NCBI RefSeq assembly: GCF_009911595.1
Contig: NZ_QWKG01000010.1
Coordinates: 1 to 63,692 of the forward strand
Direction of reading: 5' to 3'
From: Colidextribacter sp. OB.20
Lineage (GTDB): Bacteria; Bacillota; Clostridia; Oscillospirales; Oscillospiraceae
Length of the DNA: 63,692 nt
Position numbers and translations under genes: made by a program. Positions 16,530 through 25,192 of this stretch are shown here, piece by piece. The notes beneath the pieces are model-generated. The model was given only the letters and a program-made list of their open reading frames with translations. It was not told the DNA's origin and searched no databases. The first letter of the stretch is position 1; the number at the start of each line of letters is the position of its first letter.

Positions 16530-17219
16530 ATGTTTTCCGAGCTGAATTTCCTGCGCCAGCCCGATCTGCTGGGCATGACTGTCCGGGTGCTGCTGGCGCT
16601 GGTGTGCGGCGGCGCCATCGGCATTGAGCGGACGGGCAAGCGCCGCCCTGCCGGGTTCCGGACCCACATCCTGATCTGCCTGGGGGCGGCTATGACCACC
16701 GCCACCAGCCAGTATCTGTATGTGGTTATGGGCTATCCCATCAGCGTCAGCCGTATGGGGGCTCAGGTCATCGCCGGCGTCAGCTTCATCGGCGCGGGGG
16801 CCATTATGATGACCAAATGGCAGCGGGTGCGGGGCCTGACCACCGCTGCCGGGCTGTGGGTGGTGGCTATTGTGGGGCTGTGCTGCGGCACCGCGTTCTA
16901 TGAGGGGGCGGTTTACGCCACCGTACTGGTGCTGGTGGCGGAGATTTTTTTCTCCAAGCTGGAATACCATCTGCTCCGGGATACCCGAGAGGTGACGGTC
17001 TATGCGGAGTACGGCCGGCCCTCCGCCCTGGAGGACATGGTGTCTAAATGCCACGCGCTGGGTGTGAAGCTTGTGGATTTGGAAATCACCCGGAAGGGGG
17101 AGGAGGACGGAGCCTCCTGCGCGGTGATGACCCTCCACTCCCGGCAGGGGGCCACCAAGGAGGATATTTTCCGGGAGCTGAACCAGGTGGAGGGAGTTTT
17201 GACAGTGGTGGAGGCATAG
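16530..17219 (+). CDS. MgtC/SapB-family membrane protein (second of two)
   Basis: A 229-residue paralogue of the preceding gene, with the same order: an N-terminal MgtC membrane domain (GGAIGIERTGKRRPAGFRTH in sections, IAGVSFIGAGAIM) and a soluble ACT-like C-terminal domain. Identity is clear by eye in the RRPAGFRT and GLTTAAGLW blocks but low in the C-terminal domain. Ribosome site GAGGGTGAGGCT before the ATG. Same operon as dnaE and the first copy. Confidence 0.9.
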   Translation: MFSELNFLRQPDLLGMTVRVLLALVCGGAIGIERTGKRRPAGFRTHILICLGAAMTTATSQYLYVVMGYPISVSRMGAQVIAGVSFIGAGAIMMTKWQRVRGLTTAAGLWVVAIVGLCCGTAFYEGAVYATVLVLVAEIFFSKLEYHLLRDTREVTVYAEYGRPSALEDMVSKCHALGVKLVDLEITRKGEEDGASCAVMTLHSRQGATKEDIFRELNQVEGVLTVVEA

Positions 17220-17261
17220 CGGTGCGGGCTGTGTCAGCCGGCGGGGCATTGGCATAAGCTG

Positions 17262-17324
17262 GTTACGAGAGGGGGACACCGATTCCCCTCCCGGCTATTC
17301 TGCGGGGCGGAGGATGTTCGCCCC
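17262..17324 (+). ncRNA. Candidate structured leader upstream of the DUF3343 gene
   Basis: Two consecutive GC-rich hairpins: GAGGGG/CCCCTC (17269-17274 with 17285-17290) and GGGGCG/CGCCCC (17304-17309 with 17319-17324). They fill most of the 122-base gap before the DUF3343 start. There is no T run. It may be an RNA regulatory leader or just GC-rich spacer. Confidence 0.3.
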
Positions 17325-17341
17325 GGGAGAGGAACTATGCC

Positions 17342-17596
17342 ATGCTCTATTATCTGATCGTATGCCGCTCGCTGACCTACGCCCAGCGCACCGCCGCAGC
17401 TCTGGAGCGGGCGGGCATTACCGCCCGGGTGCTTCGTTCCCCCAAGAGCATCGCCGGCGAAGGGTGCAGCCACTCGGTGAAGATATCCCAGAGGAGGCTT
17501 CCTGATGCCCTGCGCATCCTACAGCGGGTGGGGCTGACCCCCAAGCGGGTCTATATCACCGCCGGGGATGGCAGCTATCAGGAGGTGGCCCTGTGA
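17342..17596 (+). CDS. DUF3343 protein (putative Se/S carrier-like)
   Basis: An 84-residue protein. YYLIVCRSLTYAQRTAAALE at the N-terminus and the following SPKSI-GEGCSHSVKI match the DUF3343 family, small proteins proposed as sulfur or selenium carriers because they co-occur with selenium-utilisation genes and carry conserved cysteines (here C9 and the C of EGCSHS). It overlaps the start of a cysteine-desulfurase-like gene, a classic donor-acceptor arrangement. GAGAGG is the ribosome site. No selD, selA or yedF is visible in the window, so a selenium role is an inference from family knowledge. Confidence 0.85.
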   Translation: MLYYLIVCRSLTYAQRTAAALERAGITARVLRSPKSIAGEGCSHSVKISQRRLPDALRILQRVGLTPKRVYITAGDGSYQEVAL

Positions 17597-18720
17597 TCTA
17601 TTTAGACAGCGCCGCCACCACCCTTCAAAAGCCCGCCGCCGTCGCCGCCTCCGCCGCCTGGGCTGTCGGCCACCTGGCGAGCCCCGGGAGAGGGGGCCAT
17701 AAGCCCGCCATGGCGGCAGCGGAAACCGCCTTCGCCTGCCGGGAGGCGGCGGCCCGGCTGTTCCATGTGGACGACCCGGAGCAGGTGGTTTTCACCTTCA
17801 ATGCCACCCACGGGCTGAACATCGCCATCAAAACCTTGGCCAGACCTGGCAGCCGGGTAGTTATCTCGGGCTGGGAGCACAACGCCGTCACCCGGCCCCT
17901 CCATGCCTTGGATGTGGATCTGCGGGTGGCCCGGGGCGGGCTCTTTGACCAGGAGGCCGTTCTGAAGGACTTCCGCCGGGAGCTGAACAGAGGGGCCGAC
18001 CTGGTGGTGTGCACCCATGTGTCCAACGTGTTTGGCTTTATCCTGCCCATTGAGGACATCGCCGCCCTGTGCCGGGAGCGGGGGGTGCCCCTGATTGTGG
18101 ACGCCTCCCAGTCCGCCGGCGTTCTGCCGCTGGACTTCCAGGCCCTGGGGGCGGCTTTTGCCGCCATGCCCGGGCACAAGGGGCTGTACGGCCCCCAGGG
18201 CACTGGACTTCTGCTGTGCGGCGTGGACCCGGCCCCCCTGCTGGAGGGGGGGACGGGCAGCGAGTCCAAGCGGCAGGCCATGCCCGACTTTCTCCCCGAC
18301 CGCCTGGAGGCGGGCACCTACAATATCACAGGCATTGCCGGACTGCTGGAGGGGCTGCGGTTTCTCCAGCGCAGGGGGCTGGAGCGCGTTGCCGCCGGGG
18401 AGAGCCAGCTCATCCGGCATATGGGCGAGGGCCTGACGGCCATCCCCGGCGCGGAGGCCTTCCTGGCGGCCGACCCGTCGGTCCAAACAGGGGTGCTGTC
18501 CTTCCGGCTCCGGGGGCAGGACTGTGAGGACGTGGGGGAGGCTCTGGGGGAGCAGGGCATCGCCCTGCGGGCGGGGCTGCACTGCGCCCCCCTGGCCCAC
18601 GAGAGCGGCGGAACGCTGGACACCGGAACGGTCCGGGCCAGCGTCTCTGTGTTCAATACAGACCGGGAAATCAGCCAGTTTCTCCGCGCGGTCCGGGAGA
18701 TTGCCCGGCCGCGGACCTGA
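17593..18720 (+). CDS. Class V aminotransferase, cysteine desulfurase-like
   Basis: A 375-residue PLP enzyme of the NifS/CsdB class. The PLP lysine is in MPGHKGLYGPQG, about K196. The likely catalytic cysteine lies in RAGLHCAPLAHE, about C331, in the position of the SufS/CsdB active-site loop. The start is GTG, overlapping the DUF3343 stop by four bases. The enzyme probably strips sulfur (or selenium) from cysteine (or selenocysteine) and passes it to the DUF3343 protein. It differs from IscS/SufS housekeeping copies by lacking sufBCD/iscU neighbours. A strong terminator follows. Confidence 0.88.
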   Translation: MIYLDSAATTLQKPAAVAASAAWAVGHLASPGRGGHKPAMAAAETAFACREAAARLFHVDDPEQVVFTFNATHGLNIAIKTLARPGSRVVISGWEHNAVTRPLHALDVDLRVARGGLFDQEAVLKDFRRELNRGADLVVCTHVSNVFGFILPIEDIAALCRERGVPLIVDASQSAGVLPLDFQALGAAFAAMPGHKGLYGPQGTGLLLCGVDPAPLLEGGTGSESKRQAMPDFLPDRLEAGTYNITGIAGLLEGLRFLQRRGLERVAAGESQLIRHMGEGLTAIPGAEAFLAADPSVQTGVLSFRLRGQDCEDVGEALGEQGIALRAGLHCAPLAHESGGTLDTGTVRASVSVFNTDREISQFLRAVREIARPRT

Positions 18721-18724
18721 CCAC

Positions 18725-18777
18725 AGCCCCGGGAAGAAGGGCGGCACGGACCGCCCTTCTTCCCGGGGCTCCGCTTT
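18725..18777 (+). terminator. Terminator after the desulfurase gene
   Basis: A 20-bp perfect stem (18725-18744 with 18751-18770) is followed after CCGC by TTTTT. Confidence 0.9.
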
Positions 18778-18824
18778 TTCACAAAAATTTTAGAAAAATT
18801 TCATTTGGGATTTTGCCTTTTTGG

Positions 18825-18853
18825 TTGCCAAGCGGAGGGAAATATCGTATAAT
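18825..18853 (+). promoter_or_regulatory. Promoter of cdaA
   Basis: TTGCCA (18825-18830), 17-bp spacer, perfect TATAAT (18848-18853). Confidence 0.8.
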
Positions 18854-18906
18854 AACATAATGAAGTATTTTGTCCGGCAATACTCGGAAAGAAGAAGGTG
18901 AGCGAG

Positions 18907-19809
18907 ATGGGCTCGGCAGGAGAGCTGTTTCACAGCGCGCAGGTGTTTTTACAGTCCAATTTTCCGCTGCTTCAGATCCAGCTGAGCGACATTTTGGACA
19001 TCGCGATCCTGTCCTTTATCATCTATAAGCTGCTGTGGATGCTGCGCAAGACCAGCTCAGGCAGGCTGATGTGGGGCGTGCTCATCCTGATGATGGCCAT
19101 GTTCGTCTCCTCCAAGGTGCTGTCCCTGACGGCCACCAGCTGGCTGCTGGACAAGGTGGTGCAGTGGGGGCTTCTGGTGCTGGTGGTGCTGTTCCAGCCG
19201 GAGATTCGCCGCTTCCTGGAGCGGATGGGCAGCGGACGGCTGGGCTTTGTCTTCGCCTCCAGCAAGGAGACGGGAGAGGAGATGGAGACCGCCATCACCC
19301 AGACTACCGAGGCCTACGCCGACCTGTCCCGGGATAAGGTGGGGGCTCTGATGGTCTTTGAACGGCAGAACCTGCTGGACGATGTGATTAAAACGGGCAC
19401 CGCGCTGGACTGCCGGGTGTCCAGCGAGCTTTTGAAGAACATATTCTGGAACAAGGCCCCCCTCCATGACGGGGCGGTGGTTGTCCGAAATGGCCGGATT
19501 GTGGGGGCGGGCTGTATGCTCCCCCTGTCGGGCAACGTGAACCTGAGCCGGGACCTGGGCATGCGCCACCGGGCGGGCATCGGTATGAGCGAGCACTCTG
19601 ATGCCGTGGTGGTCATCGTCTCGGAGGAGACCGGCTCAATCTCCGCCGCCGTGGGGGGCATGCTCAAGCGGCACCTGGCTCCGGAAACCTTGGAGCGGCT
19701 GCTGTGCAATGAACTGCTCAACGACAGCGGCGAGGAGAAAAAGAGCGGCCAGTTCCCCCTGCTGGGTCTGCTGCTGGGCGGAAACAGGCGGGAGGAGGAT
19801 GAGCTATGA
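18907..19809 (+). CDS. cdaA: Diadenylate cyclase CdaA
   Basis: A 300-residue membrane-anchored enzyme that makes c-di-AMP from two ATP. Two or three N-terminal membrane helices (IAILSFIIYKLLWML, LMWGVLILMMAMFV, WGLLVLVVLF) precede the DisA_N domain, with the catalytic DGA motif in LHDGAVVVRNGRI and RHR in GMRHRAGIGMSEHSD. The chosen ATG is 7-8 bases after AAGGTG; a GTG three codons upstream is possible. It overlaps cdaR by ATGATG..., the conserved cdaA-cdaR pair. The third usual member, glmM, is not here. Confidence 0.95.
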   Translation: MGSAGELFHSAQVFLQSNFPLLQIQLSDILDIAILSFIIYKLLWMLRKTSSGRLMWGVLILMMAMFVSSKVLSLTATSWLLDKVVQWGLLVLVVLFQPEIRRFLERMGSGRLGFVFASSKETGEEMETAITQTTEAYADLSRDKVGALMVFERQNLLDDVIKTGTALDCRVSSELLKNIFWNKAPLHDGAVVVRNGRIVGAGCMLPLSGNVNLSRDLGMRHRAGIGMSEHSDAVVVIVSEETGSISAAVGGMLKRHLAPETLERLLCNELLNDSGEEKKSGQFPLLGLLLGGNRREEDEL

Positions 19810-21029
19810 TGGGACGGCTGAGAGAGAGCCGGTGGGTCTATGTGCTGCTGTCCATCCTGCTGGCGATCATTTTATGGGTCTATGTGCGGGCGGCGGTGGA
19901 TCCCAGCGGGACCATCAGCATCCACAACGTGCGGGTGGAGACCACCGGGGCCAGCGTGCTGGCCAGCCAGGGCCTGGCTATTTCCGAGATAACCCCTCAG
20001 GTCGTGGAGCTCCAGGTGGAGGGGCCCAACAGCGCCCGGGCCAATCTGCTCCGGAACCGGAGCGGACTGTATGTGCGGGTGGACGTCTCCAGCTGCGTGG
20101 AGGGGGAGAACACCCTGCGCTGGCGGGAGATATGGCCTGAGAATATCAATTACGACGATCTGACCGTCCTGCGGTCCACCGTCACTGTAAAGGTGGAAAA
20201 GCTGTACAGCAAGTCCTTCGATATCCAGTTCCAGCTGGATGGCAAGGTAGCCAAGGGCTATCAGATGGGCACTATCGCCATCGAGCCGGAGCAGGTGGTG
20301 ATCAGCGGCCCCGTGGAACAGGTGAATCAGGTGGACCGGGTGATGGCGGTGCTCAAGACCGAGGAGCTGAATGAGCGCTTCACCGGCGATCTGGCTCTGG
20401 TGCCTGTGGACAAGCAGGGAAAGTCCCTGGAGAATCTGGAGCTCACCCTCAGCGCCGAGTCGGCCTATGTGGTGGTTCCGGTGGTGAAAACCAAGGAGGT
20501 GGCCCTCACCGTCAACGTGGTCTCCGGCGGCGGCGCCACGAGGGACGATGCCAGGCTCGACGTTGATCCCCCGAAGATCGTGGTTTCCGGCGCTGAGGCC
20601 GATCTGGAGGGTTTGGAGGAGATCTCCCTGGGCTCCATCGACCTGTCCAACGTGGTGGGCACCAAGGACTTCACCTTCCCCATCACCCTGGACCCCAGCC
20701 TGACCAACGAGAGCGGGCTGGCCTCGGCCACCGTCACGGTGACGGTGGAGGGGCTGGACACCGAGGTGTTCCCGGTGACCAATATCCGGACCACCGGCCT
20801 GGCCGAGGGCTATCAGGCCGACGTGGTCACCCAGAGCGTCCTGGTGACCGTCCGGGGACCGGCGGAGGAGTTGGAGAAGATTGACGCCAGCCAGATCATC
20901 GTGGTGGCCGACCTGTCTGAGGTGACCACCATGGGAGGAAGCCGGGTGTCCGCCAGGGTCTACCTCAACGGCTCCAGTACGGTGGGCGTCATCGGAGAGT
21001 ACACTATCGCGGTGGATATCAGCGGATAA
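19806..21029 (+). CDS. cdaR: CdaA regulator with YbbR repeats
   Basis: A 407-residue protein: one N-terminal membrane anchor (WVYVLLSILLAIILWVYV, residues about 10-27), then four extracellular YbbR repeats of about 85-90 residues. CdaR binds CdaA and tunes c-di-AMP synthesis in Bacillus and Listeria. The extracellular face may sense the cell wall. Overlaps the cdaA stop. Confidence 0.93.
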   Translation: MMGRLRESRWVYVLLSILLAIILWVYVRAAVDPSGTISIHNVRVETTGASVLASQGLAISEITPQVVELQVEGPNSARANLLRNRSGLYVRVDVSSCVEGENTLRWREIWPENINYDDLTVLRSTVTVKVEKLYSKSFDIQFQLDGKVAKGYQMGTIAIEPEQVVISGPVEQVNQVDRVMAVLKTEELNERFTGDLALVPVDKQGKSLENLELTLSAESAYVVVPVVKTKEVALTVNVVSGGGATRDDARLDVDPPKIVVSGAEADLEGLEEISLGSIDLSNVVGTKDFTFPITLDPSLTNESGLASATVTVTVEGLDTEVFPVTNIRTTGLAEGYQADVVTQSVLVTVRGPAEELEKIDASQIIVVADLSEVTTMGGSRVSARVYLNGSSTVGVIGEYTIAVDISG

Positions 21030-21044
21030 GCGAGGAAGATCAAT

Positions 21045-21467
21045 ATGGTTCAAAACGCGATTGTCAAGAAAATTGTCCGGGAGGGGATGGCCGAGGTCTC
21101 CCTGCTGCGGCAGATGGAGTGCGGCCTGCACTGCGACGGCGCTTGCGCCGGCTGCTCCGCCAAGCCCCCCCAGGAGATTCTGGCTCTGGCCTCCAACGGC
21201 ATCGGCGCCAAGCCCGGGGATTTTGTAGAGGTAGCGCCCTCCGGCGGACACAACATCAGCGCCTCGGTGGCGGTGTTCCTCCTGCCCTGTGTGGGGCTGG
21301 GCCTGGGCTATGCCCTGGGGCTGTATGTGCTCCGGATGGGGGAGATGGCCTCCCTGCTCACCGCCCTGCTGGGGCTGGCGGCGGGCTTTTTCCCCGCTGT
21401 GCTGATGAACCGGGCCATCACCCGCAGCTCCGCCCCGGAGTTTGCCATTCTGAAGCAGTTGCGCTGA
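21045..21467 (+). CDS. SoxR-reducing/RseC-MucC-like membrane protein
   Basis: A 140-residue protein. The N-terminal domain has four cysteines in the pattern MECG-HCDGACAGCS (residues about 24-38), the RseC/MucC cluster. Two membrane helices (ASVAVFLLPCVGLGLGYAL and SLLTALLGLAAGFFPAVL) follow. In gamma-proteobacteria RseC belongs to the Rsx system that keeps SoxR reduced; in Clostridia single copies occur without SoxR and the role is unknown. Same strand and close spacing with cdaR and the DUF5685 gene. Confidence 0.85.
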   Translation: MVQNAIVKKIVREGMAEVSLLRQMECGLHCDGACAGCSAKPPQEILALASNGIGAKPGDFVEVAPSGGHNISASVAVFLLPCVGLGLGYALGLYVLRMGEMASLLTALLGLAAGFFPAVLMNRAITRSSAPEFAILKQLR

Positions 21468-21478
21468 GGATTTGAGCC

Positions 21479-22345
21479 ATGTTCGGCTATGTGCGTCCCT
21501 TCCGGCCCGAGCTGAAGTGCAAGGATTTTGACCTGTATCGGGCCACCTACTGCGGCCTGTGCCGCTGCCTGCGGCGGCGGTACGGACTGATTGCCCCGCT
21601 GCTGCTCAACTATGACTTCACCTTCCTGGCCCTGCTGCTGTGGGAGCCGGAGGAGGGGTTCGTCCCCTGCCGGGGCAGGTGCTACGGCAACCCCCTGGCC
21701 AAAAAGCCCATGTGTCCCGACAGCCCCGCCCTGGAGCTGGCCGCCGACGAGAGCGTGGTGCTGGCCTGGTGGAAGCTGCGGGACTCGGTCCGGGACGACG
21801 GCTTCTGGGGTGGTCTGCCCGCCCGGGCGCTGTCCCGGGTGCTGAGGCCCGCCTACCGGAAGGCGGCCCGCCGGGTGCCGGAGTTTGACCGGACCGTCCG
21901 GGCCTGTCTGGAGGAGCTGGCGGCACTGGAGCGGGAGGGCTGTCCCTCCCTGGACCGGACGGCGGATACCTTTGCCCGGCTGCTCCAGTCCGCTGCCCCC
22001 GGAGAGGGGGAGCGGGGACGGGTGCTGTCTCAGCTGCTCTACCACCTGGGCCGGTGGATTTACCTGGCCGATGCCCGGGACGATCTGGAGGAGGACAAGC
22101 TGTCCGGCCGGTACAACCCCGTGGCCGCCCGATACGGACCCCAGGGGGACGACGGGGCTCTGCGGCTGACCATGGACCATTCCCTGGAGCTGATGGGGGC
22201 CGCCCTTCAGCTGGGCAGGTTCGGGTGCCGGAGGCCTGTGCTGGAAAATACAGTTTATTTCGGTCTGCCAGCGGTCCAGCGGGCCGTCTTTGACGGCAGC
22301 TGGAGAGAGATAAAAATACAAAAGATTTGGAGAAACGACACATGA
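21479..22345 (+). CDS. DUF5685-family protein
   Basis: A 288-residue protein. Its N-terminus [20 protein letters not shown] followed by [16 protein letters not shown] is the signature of DUF5685, a Firmicute family of unknown function. Cysteines in YCGLCRCL and, further on, [17 protein letters not shown] suggest metal binding. The rest is mostly helical, with a [14 protein letters not shown] motif (about residue 202) that resembles an all-helical prenyltransferase-like or oligomerisation region. It overlaps the J-domain gene by four bases. The pairing with a J-domain protein is probably functional. Confidence 0.82.
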   Translation: MFGYVRPFRPELKCKDFDLYRATYCGLCRCLRRRYGLIAPLLLNYDFTFLALLLWEPEEGFVPCRGRCYGNPLAKKPMCPDSPALELAADESVVLAWWKLRDSVRDDGFWGGLPARALSRVLRPAYRKAARRVPEFDRTVRACLEELAALEREGCPSLDRTADTFARLLQSAAPGEGERGRVLSQLLYHLGRWIYLADARDDLEEDKLSGRYNPVAARYGPQGDDGALRLTMDHSLELMGAALQLGRFGCRRPVLENTVYFGLPAVQRAVFDGSWREIKIQKIWRNDT

Positions 22346-22941
22346 GAGACCCGTATTCCGTCCTGGGAATCAGCCAGAATGCCAGCGACGAAGAGGTGAA
22401 GAAGGCCTATCGGGAGCTGGCCCGGAAGTACCATCCGGACAACTACCAGAACAATCCTCTGGCCGACCTGGCCGAGGAGAAGATGAAGGAGATCAACGAG
22501 GCCTACGACACCATCACCAAGCAGCGTTCCGGGGGCTACACCGGGGGCGCCCCCTCCGGCGGCTACGGCGGGGGCTATCAGCAGCGCGGCTATGCCTCCG
22601 GCAATCCCAACTACGCCCGGGTGCGCAATCTGATTAACGCCGGCGACCTGGGCCAGGCGGAGCAGCTGCTCTATGAGGTGGGGCAGAAGGACGGGGAGTG
22701 GTACTTCCTGGCCGGCAGCATCGCCTACCGCAAGGGATGGCTGGACGAGGCTATGCAGAACTACACCCGGGCCGTCCAGATGGACCCCAACAACATGGAG
22801 TACCGCCAGGCCCTGGCTCTGATGCAGCGGGGCGGCATGGGGGGCTATCGGCCGGCAGGCTATACCTCGGCGGGCTGCGACCCCTGCACCACCTACCTCT
22901 GCTGCAGCCTGTGCACCCCCTGGGGCGGACCCTGCTGCTAA
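22342..22941 (+). CDS. J-domain protein with TPR-like region and Cys-rich tail
   Basis: A 199-residue protein. The J domain (residues 1-65) has the HPD tripeptide in RKYHPDNY, which triggers DnaK ATPase. A glycine-rich stretch ([16 protein letters not shown]) follows, then two TPR-like helices ([29 protein letters not shown]). The tail ends with seven cysteines in about 20 residues ([13 protein letters not shown]...CC). Such tails could be acylated, bind metal or be redox-active; this is not a DnaJ zinc-finger. The chosen ATG is at 22342; an in-frame TTG at 22327 is possible. Overlaps the DUF5685 stop. Confidence 0.87.
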   Translation: MRDPYSVLGISQNASDEEVKKAYRELARKYHPDNYQNNPLADLAEEKMKEINEAYDTITKQRSGGYTGGAPSGGYGGGYQQRGYASGNPNYARVRNLINAGDLGQAEQLLYEVGQKDGEWYFLAGSIAYRKGWLDEAMQNYTRAVQMDPNNMEYRQALALMQRGGMGGYRPAGYTSAGCDPCTTYLCCSLCTPWGGPCC

Positions 22942-22967
22942 GGTCCGGAGAAGGAGTGTGACTGACT

Positions 22968-23846
22968 TTGGTAAAAAGCATGACCGGCTACGGCCGGGCG
23001 GAGGATACTGTCAACGGCTGCGCCATCACGGTGGAGCTGCGTTCGGTGAACAACCGCTATCTGGACTGCAATGTCCGCATTCCCAGGCTGTACCTCTTTG
23101 CGGAGGACGCCATCAAGACCCGGGTGCAGGGCGTCATTTCCCGGGGCAAGGTAGACGTGTTCGTCACCCTGGACAACGCCGGGGCGGAGAAGGTGCAGGT
23201 GTCGGTAAACAAGCCGGTGGCCGACGGCTATTACGCCGCCCTGAGGCAGCTGGCGGAGGACTACGGGCTGGCCAGCGACATCTCGGTCTCTCTGCTGTCC
23301 CGGTTCCCGGAGGTCCTGCTGGCCGAGAAGGCGGAGGAGGACGTGGAGCAGATGGCAAAGGATATCTGTGCCGTCCTGGACAGGGCTCTGGCCGACTTCG
23401 ACCAGATGCGCACCCGGGAGGGGGAGCGGCTGAAGGAGGATATCCTGTCCCGGGCCGCCGCCATTGAGGAGAAGGTGGCTCTGGTGGAGGAGCGCTCCCC
23501 CCAGACGGTGGCGGAGTATCGGGCCAAGCTGGAGGCCCGGATGAACGAGGTGCTGTCCAACACCCAGCTGGACCCCGCCCGCATCCTCACCGAGGCGGCC
23601 ATTTTTGCCGACAAGGTGGCGGTGGACGAGGAGACCGTCCGGCTGCGCAGCCATATCGCTCAGCTGCGGGAGATGCTCTCCAAGGGGGGCGCCACCGGCC
23701 GGAAGCTGGATTTCCTCATCCAGGAGTTCAACCGGGAGGCCAACACCATCGGCTCCAAGTGCAGCGATATCGAGATTTCCGCCCAGGTGGTGGACATCAA
23801 GGCCGAGATTGAGAAGATCCGGGAACAGGTGCAGAATATTGAATGA
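22968..23846 (+). CDS. YicC/YloC-family endoribonuclease
   Basis: A 292-residue protein. MVKSMTGYGRAE at the start and the C-terminal block GGATGRKLDFLIQEFNREANT-IGSK are the two signature ends of YicC, recently shown to be an endoribonuclease acting on RNA including small RNAs. The start is a TTG 12 bases after GGAGAAGGAG; the next ATG is four codons in. This gene opens the conserved yicC-remA-gmk-rpoZ run. Confidence 0.92.
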   Translation: MVKSMTGYGRAEDTVNGCAITVELRSVNNRYLDCNVRIPRLYLFAEDAIKTRVQGVISRGKVDVFVTLDNAGAEKVQVSVNKPVADGYYAALRQLAEDYGLASDISVSLLSRFPEVLLAEKAEEDVEQMAKDICAVLDRALADFDQMRTREGERLKEDILSRAAAIEEKVALVEERSPQTVAEYRAKLEARMNEVLSNTQLDPARILTEAAIFADKVAVDEETVRLRSHIAQLREMLSKGGATGRKLDFLIQEFNREANTIGSKCSDIEISAQVVDIKAEIEKIREQVQNIE

Positions 23847-23851
23847 TGATA

Positions 23852-23924
23852 TGTAGGGGGCGGCCTCTGCGCCGCCCTGATGTAGGGGACATTTGACGGG
23901 GCGGGACAGAGCCCGCCCCCTACA
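23852..23924 (+). repeat. Intergenic hairpin repeat, family A
   Basis: TGTAGGGGGCGG at left and CCGCCCCCTACA at right, each arm with its own hairpin, 73 bp in total. Lies between yicC and remA. Confidence 0.75.
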
Positions 23925-23950
23925 GACGATACACTGAAGGAGGCCTAGGA

Positions 23951-24205
23951 TTGAAGCTCATCAATATCGGGTTTGGCAATCTGGTGTCGGCCCGGCGTCT
24001 GGTGGCGGTGGTCAGTCCCGACTCCGCCCCCATCAAGCGCATGGCCCAGGAGGCACGGGAGCGGGGCATTCTCATCGACGCTACCTATGGCCGTAAAACC
24101 AAGGCGGTGCTGGTGATGGACAACGACCACGTGGTGCTCTCCGCCCTGACGCCGGAGGCCATCTCGGGCCGGCTGGAGGGCGAGGAGAAGGAGGAGGAGC
24201 CGTGA
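23951..24205 (+). CDS. remA: Extracellular matrix regulator RemA-like (DUF370)
   Basis: An 84-residue protein. [27 protein letters not shown] in sections is the RemA signature; RemA is a DNA-binding activator of biofilm matrix genes in Bacillus and forms ring-shaped oligomers. The start codon is TTG, eight bases after AGGAGG. The acidic tail (EGEEKEEEP) overlaps gmk by four bases. Neighbourhood yicC-remA-gmk matches Bacillus. Confidence 0.93.
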   Translation: MKLINIGFGNLVSARRLVAVVSPDSAPIKRMAQEARERGILIDATYGRKTKAVLVMDNDHVVLSALTPEAISGRLEGEEKEEEP

Positions 24206-24807
24206 AGAAGGAAAAAGGCCAGCTGATTGTGCTGTCCGGGCCGTCGGGCGTGGGCAAGAGCACCGTCATCGCCGAGCTGCTCAGTCAGCGGAAGAATATC
24301 TACTTTTCCGTGTCCTATACGACCCGGCAGCCCCGGGTGGGGGAGCAGGACGGGGTCAACTATAACTTTGTGGACCGGGCGGAGTTCGAGCGGATGATTG
24401 CCGCAGAGGAGCTGCTGGAGTACGCCGAGTATGTGAACAACTACTACGGCACCTCCCTCAAGGCCATCCAGGACCGGCTGGACGCGGGCATCGATGTGCT
24501 GCTGGACATTGAGGTACAGGGGGCGGCCAAGGTTCGGGCCCGGTGCCCCGGCGCCCTGTTCATCTTTATTATCCCCCCCTCCTTCGAGGAGCTGTCCCGC
24601 CGTCTCCACCGCCGGGGCACCGACAGCGAGGATATCATCACCGGCCGGCTGGAGAAGGCCCGGGTGGAGTTCCGGGAGATTCCCAGCTATGACTATCTGG
24701 TCATCAACGACAAGGTGTCCGGCGCTGTGGCGGAGATCGAGGCCATCCTCACCGCTGCGGAGTGCAGGGTGGACAACCGGAAGTCTATTTTGGCGCAGTT
24801 TGCGTAA
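24202..24807 (+). CDS. gmk: Guanylate kinase
   Basis: A 201-residue enzyme that phosphorylates GMP/dGMP. The P-loop GPSGVGKST is at about residues 13-21, TTRQPRVGE binds GMP, and the lid holds [10 protein letters not shown]. Starts at GTG overlapping remA. Length and motifs are normal. Confidence 0.96.
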   Translation: MKKEKGQLIVLSGPSGVGKSTVIAELLSQRKNIYFSVSYTTRQPRVGEQDGVNYNFVDRAEFERMIAAEELLEYAEYVNNYYGTSLKAIQDRLDAGIDVLLDIEVQGAAKVRARCPGALFIFIIPPSFEELSRRLHRRGTDSEDIITGRLEKARVEFREIPSYDYLVINDKVSGAVAEIEAILTAAECRVDNRKSILAQFA

Positions 24808-24815
24808 TAATGTCC

Positions 24816-24893
24816 TGTAGGGGTGGATATTATCCGCCCAAGCGAGCACGCGTTGTGCTTCGTGGGAACGGGCGGGTAATATCCGTCCCTGCA
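24816..24893 (+). repeat. Intergenic hairpin repeat, family A
   Basis: 78 bp, TGTAGGGGTGGATATTATCC at left and GGTAATATCCGTCCCTGCA at right. The same length as the copy at 9004-9081 with a different stem sequence, showing compensatory variation. Confidence 0.75.
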
Positions 24894-24922
24894 GAGGAAT
24901 CACAAAGTAAGGAGTTTTAACT

Positions 24923-25132
24923 ATGATGCTGTATCCCGCTATGAAGGATCTGCTGGAAAAGGTGCCCAGCCGCTATGAGCTGGTGAATGTGGTGGCCTGC
25001 AAGGCCCGCCAGGTTGCCCGGGAGGCCGAGATGGCCGGCGAGCCGCTGGAGGAAAAGCCTGTGAGTATCGCCATCCAGGCCGTGGCCGACGGAAAGCTGG
25101 ACGACTTGACCGAGCAGCCTGAACAGGAATAA
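24923..25132 (+). CDS. rpoZ: RNA polymerase omega subunit
   Basis: A 69-residue small subunit that helps fold and assemble beta-prime. It has the omega pattern YELVNVVACKARQVAREAE followed by KPVSIAIQAVADGKL. AAGGAG precedes the tandem ATGs. It sits after gmk as in Bacillus, but coaBC, which usually follows, is absent. Confidence 0.92.
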   Translation: MMLYPAMKDLLEKVPSRYELVNVVACKARQVAREAEMAGEPLEEKPVSIAIQAVADGKLDDLTEQPEQE

Positions 25133-25157
25133 ACAGGGGGCGCCGCCCCCTGTTTTT
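25131..25157 (+). terminator. Terminator after rpoZ
   Basis: An 11-bp stem (25131-25141 with 25145-25155) with a 3-base loop and TTTTT. Confidence 0.88.
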
Positions 25158-25192
25158 ACGGGAACGAGTTCCGATTTCGGAGGTGACGGCCA

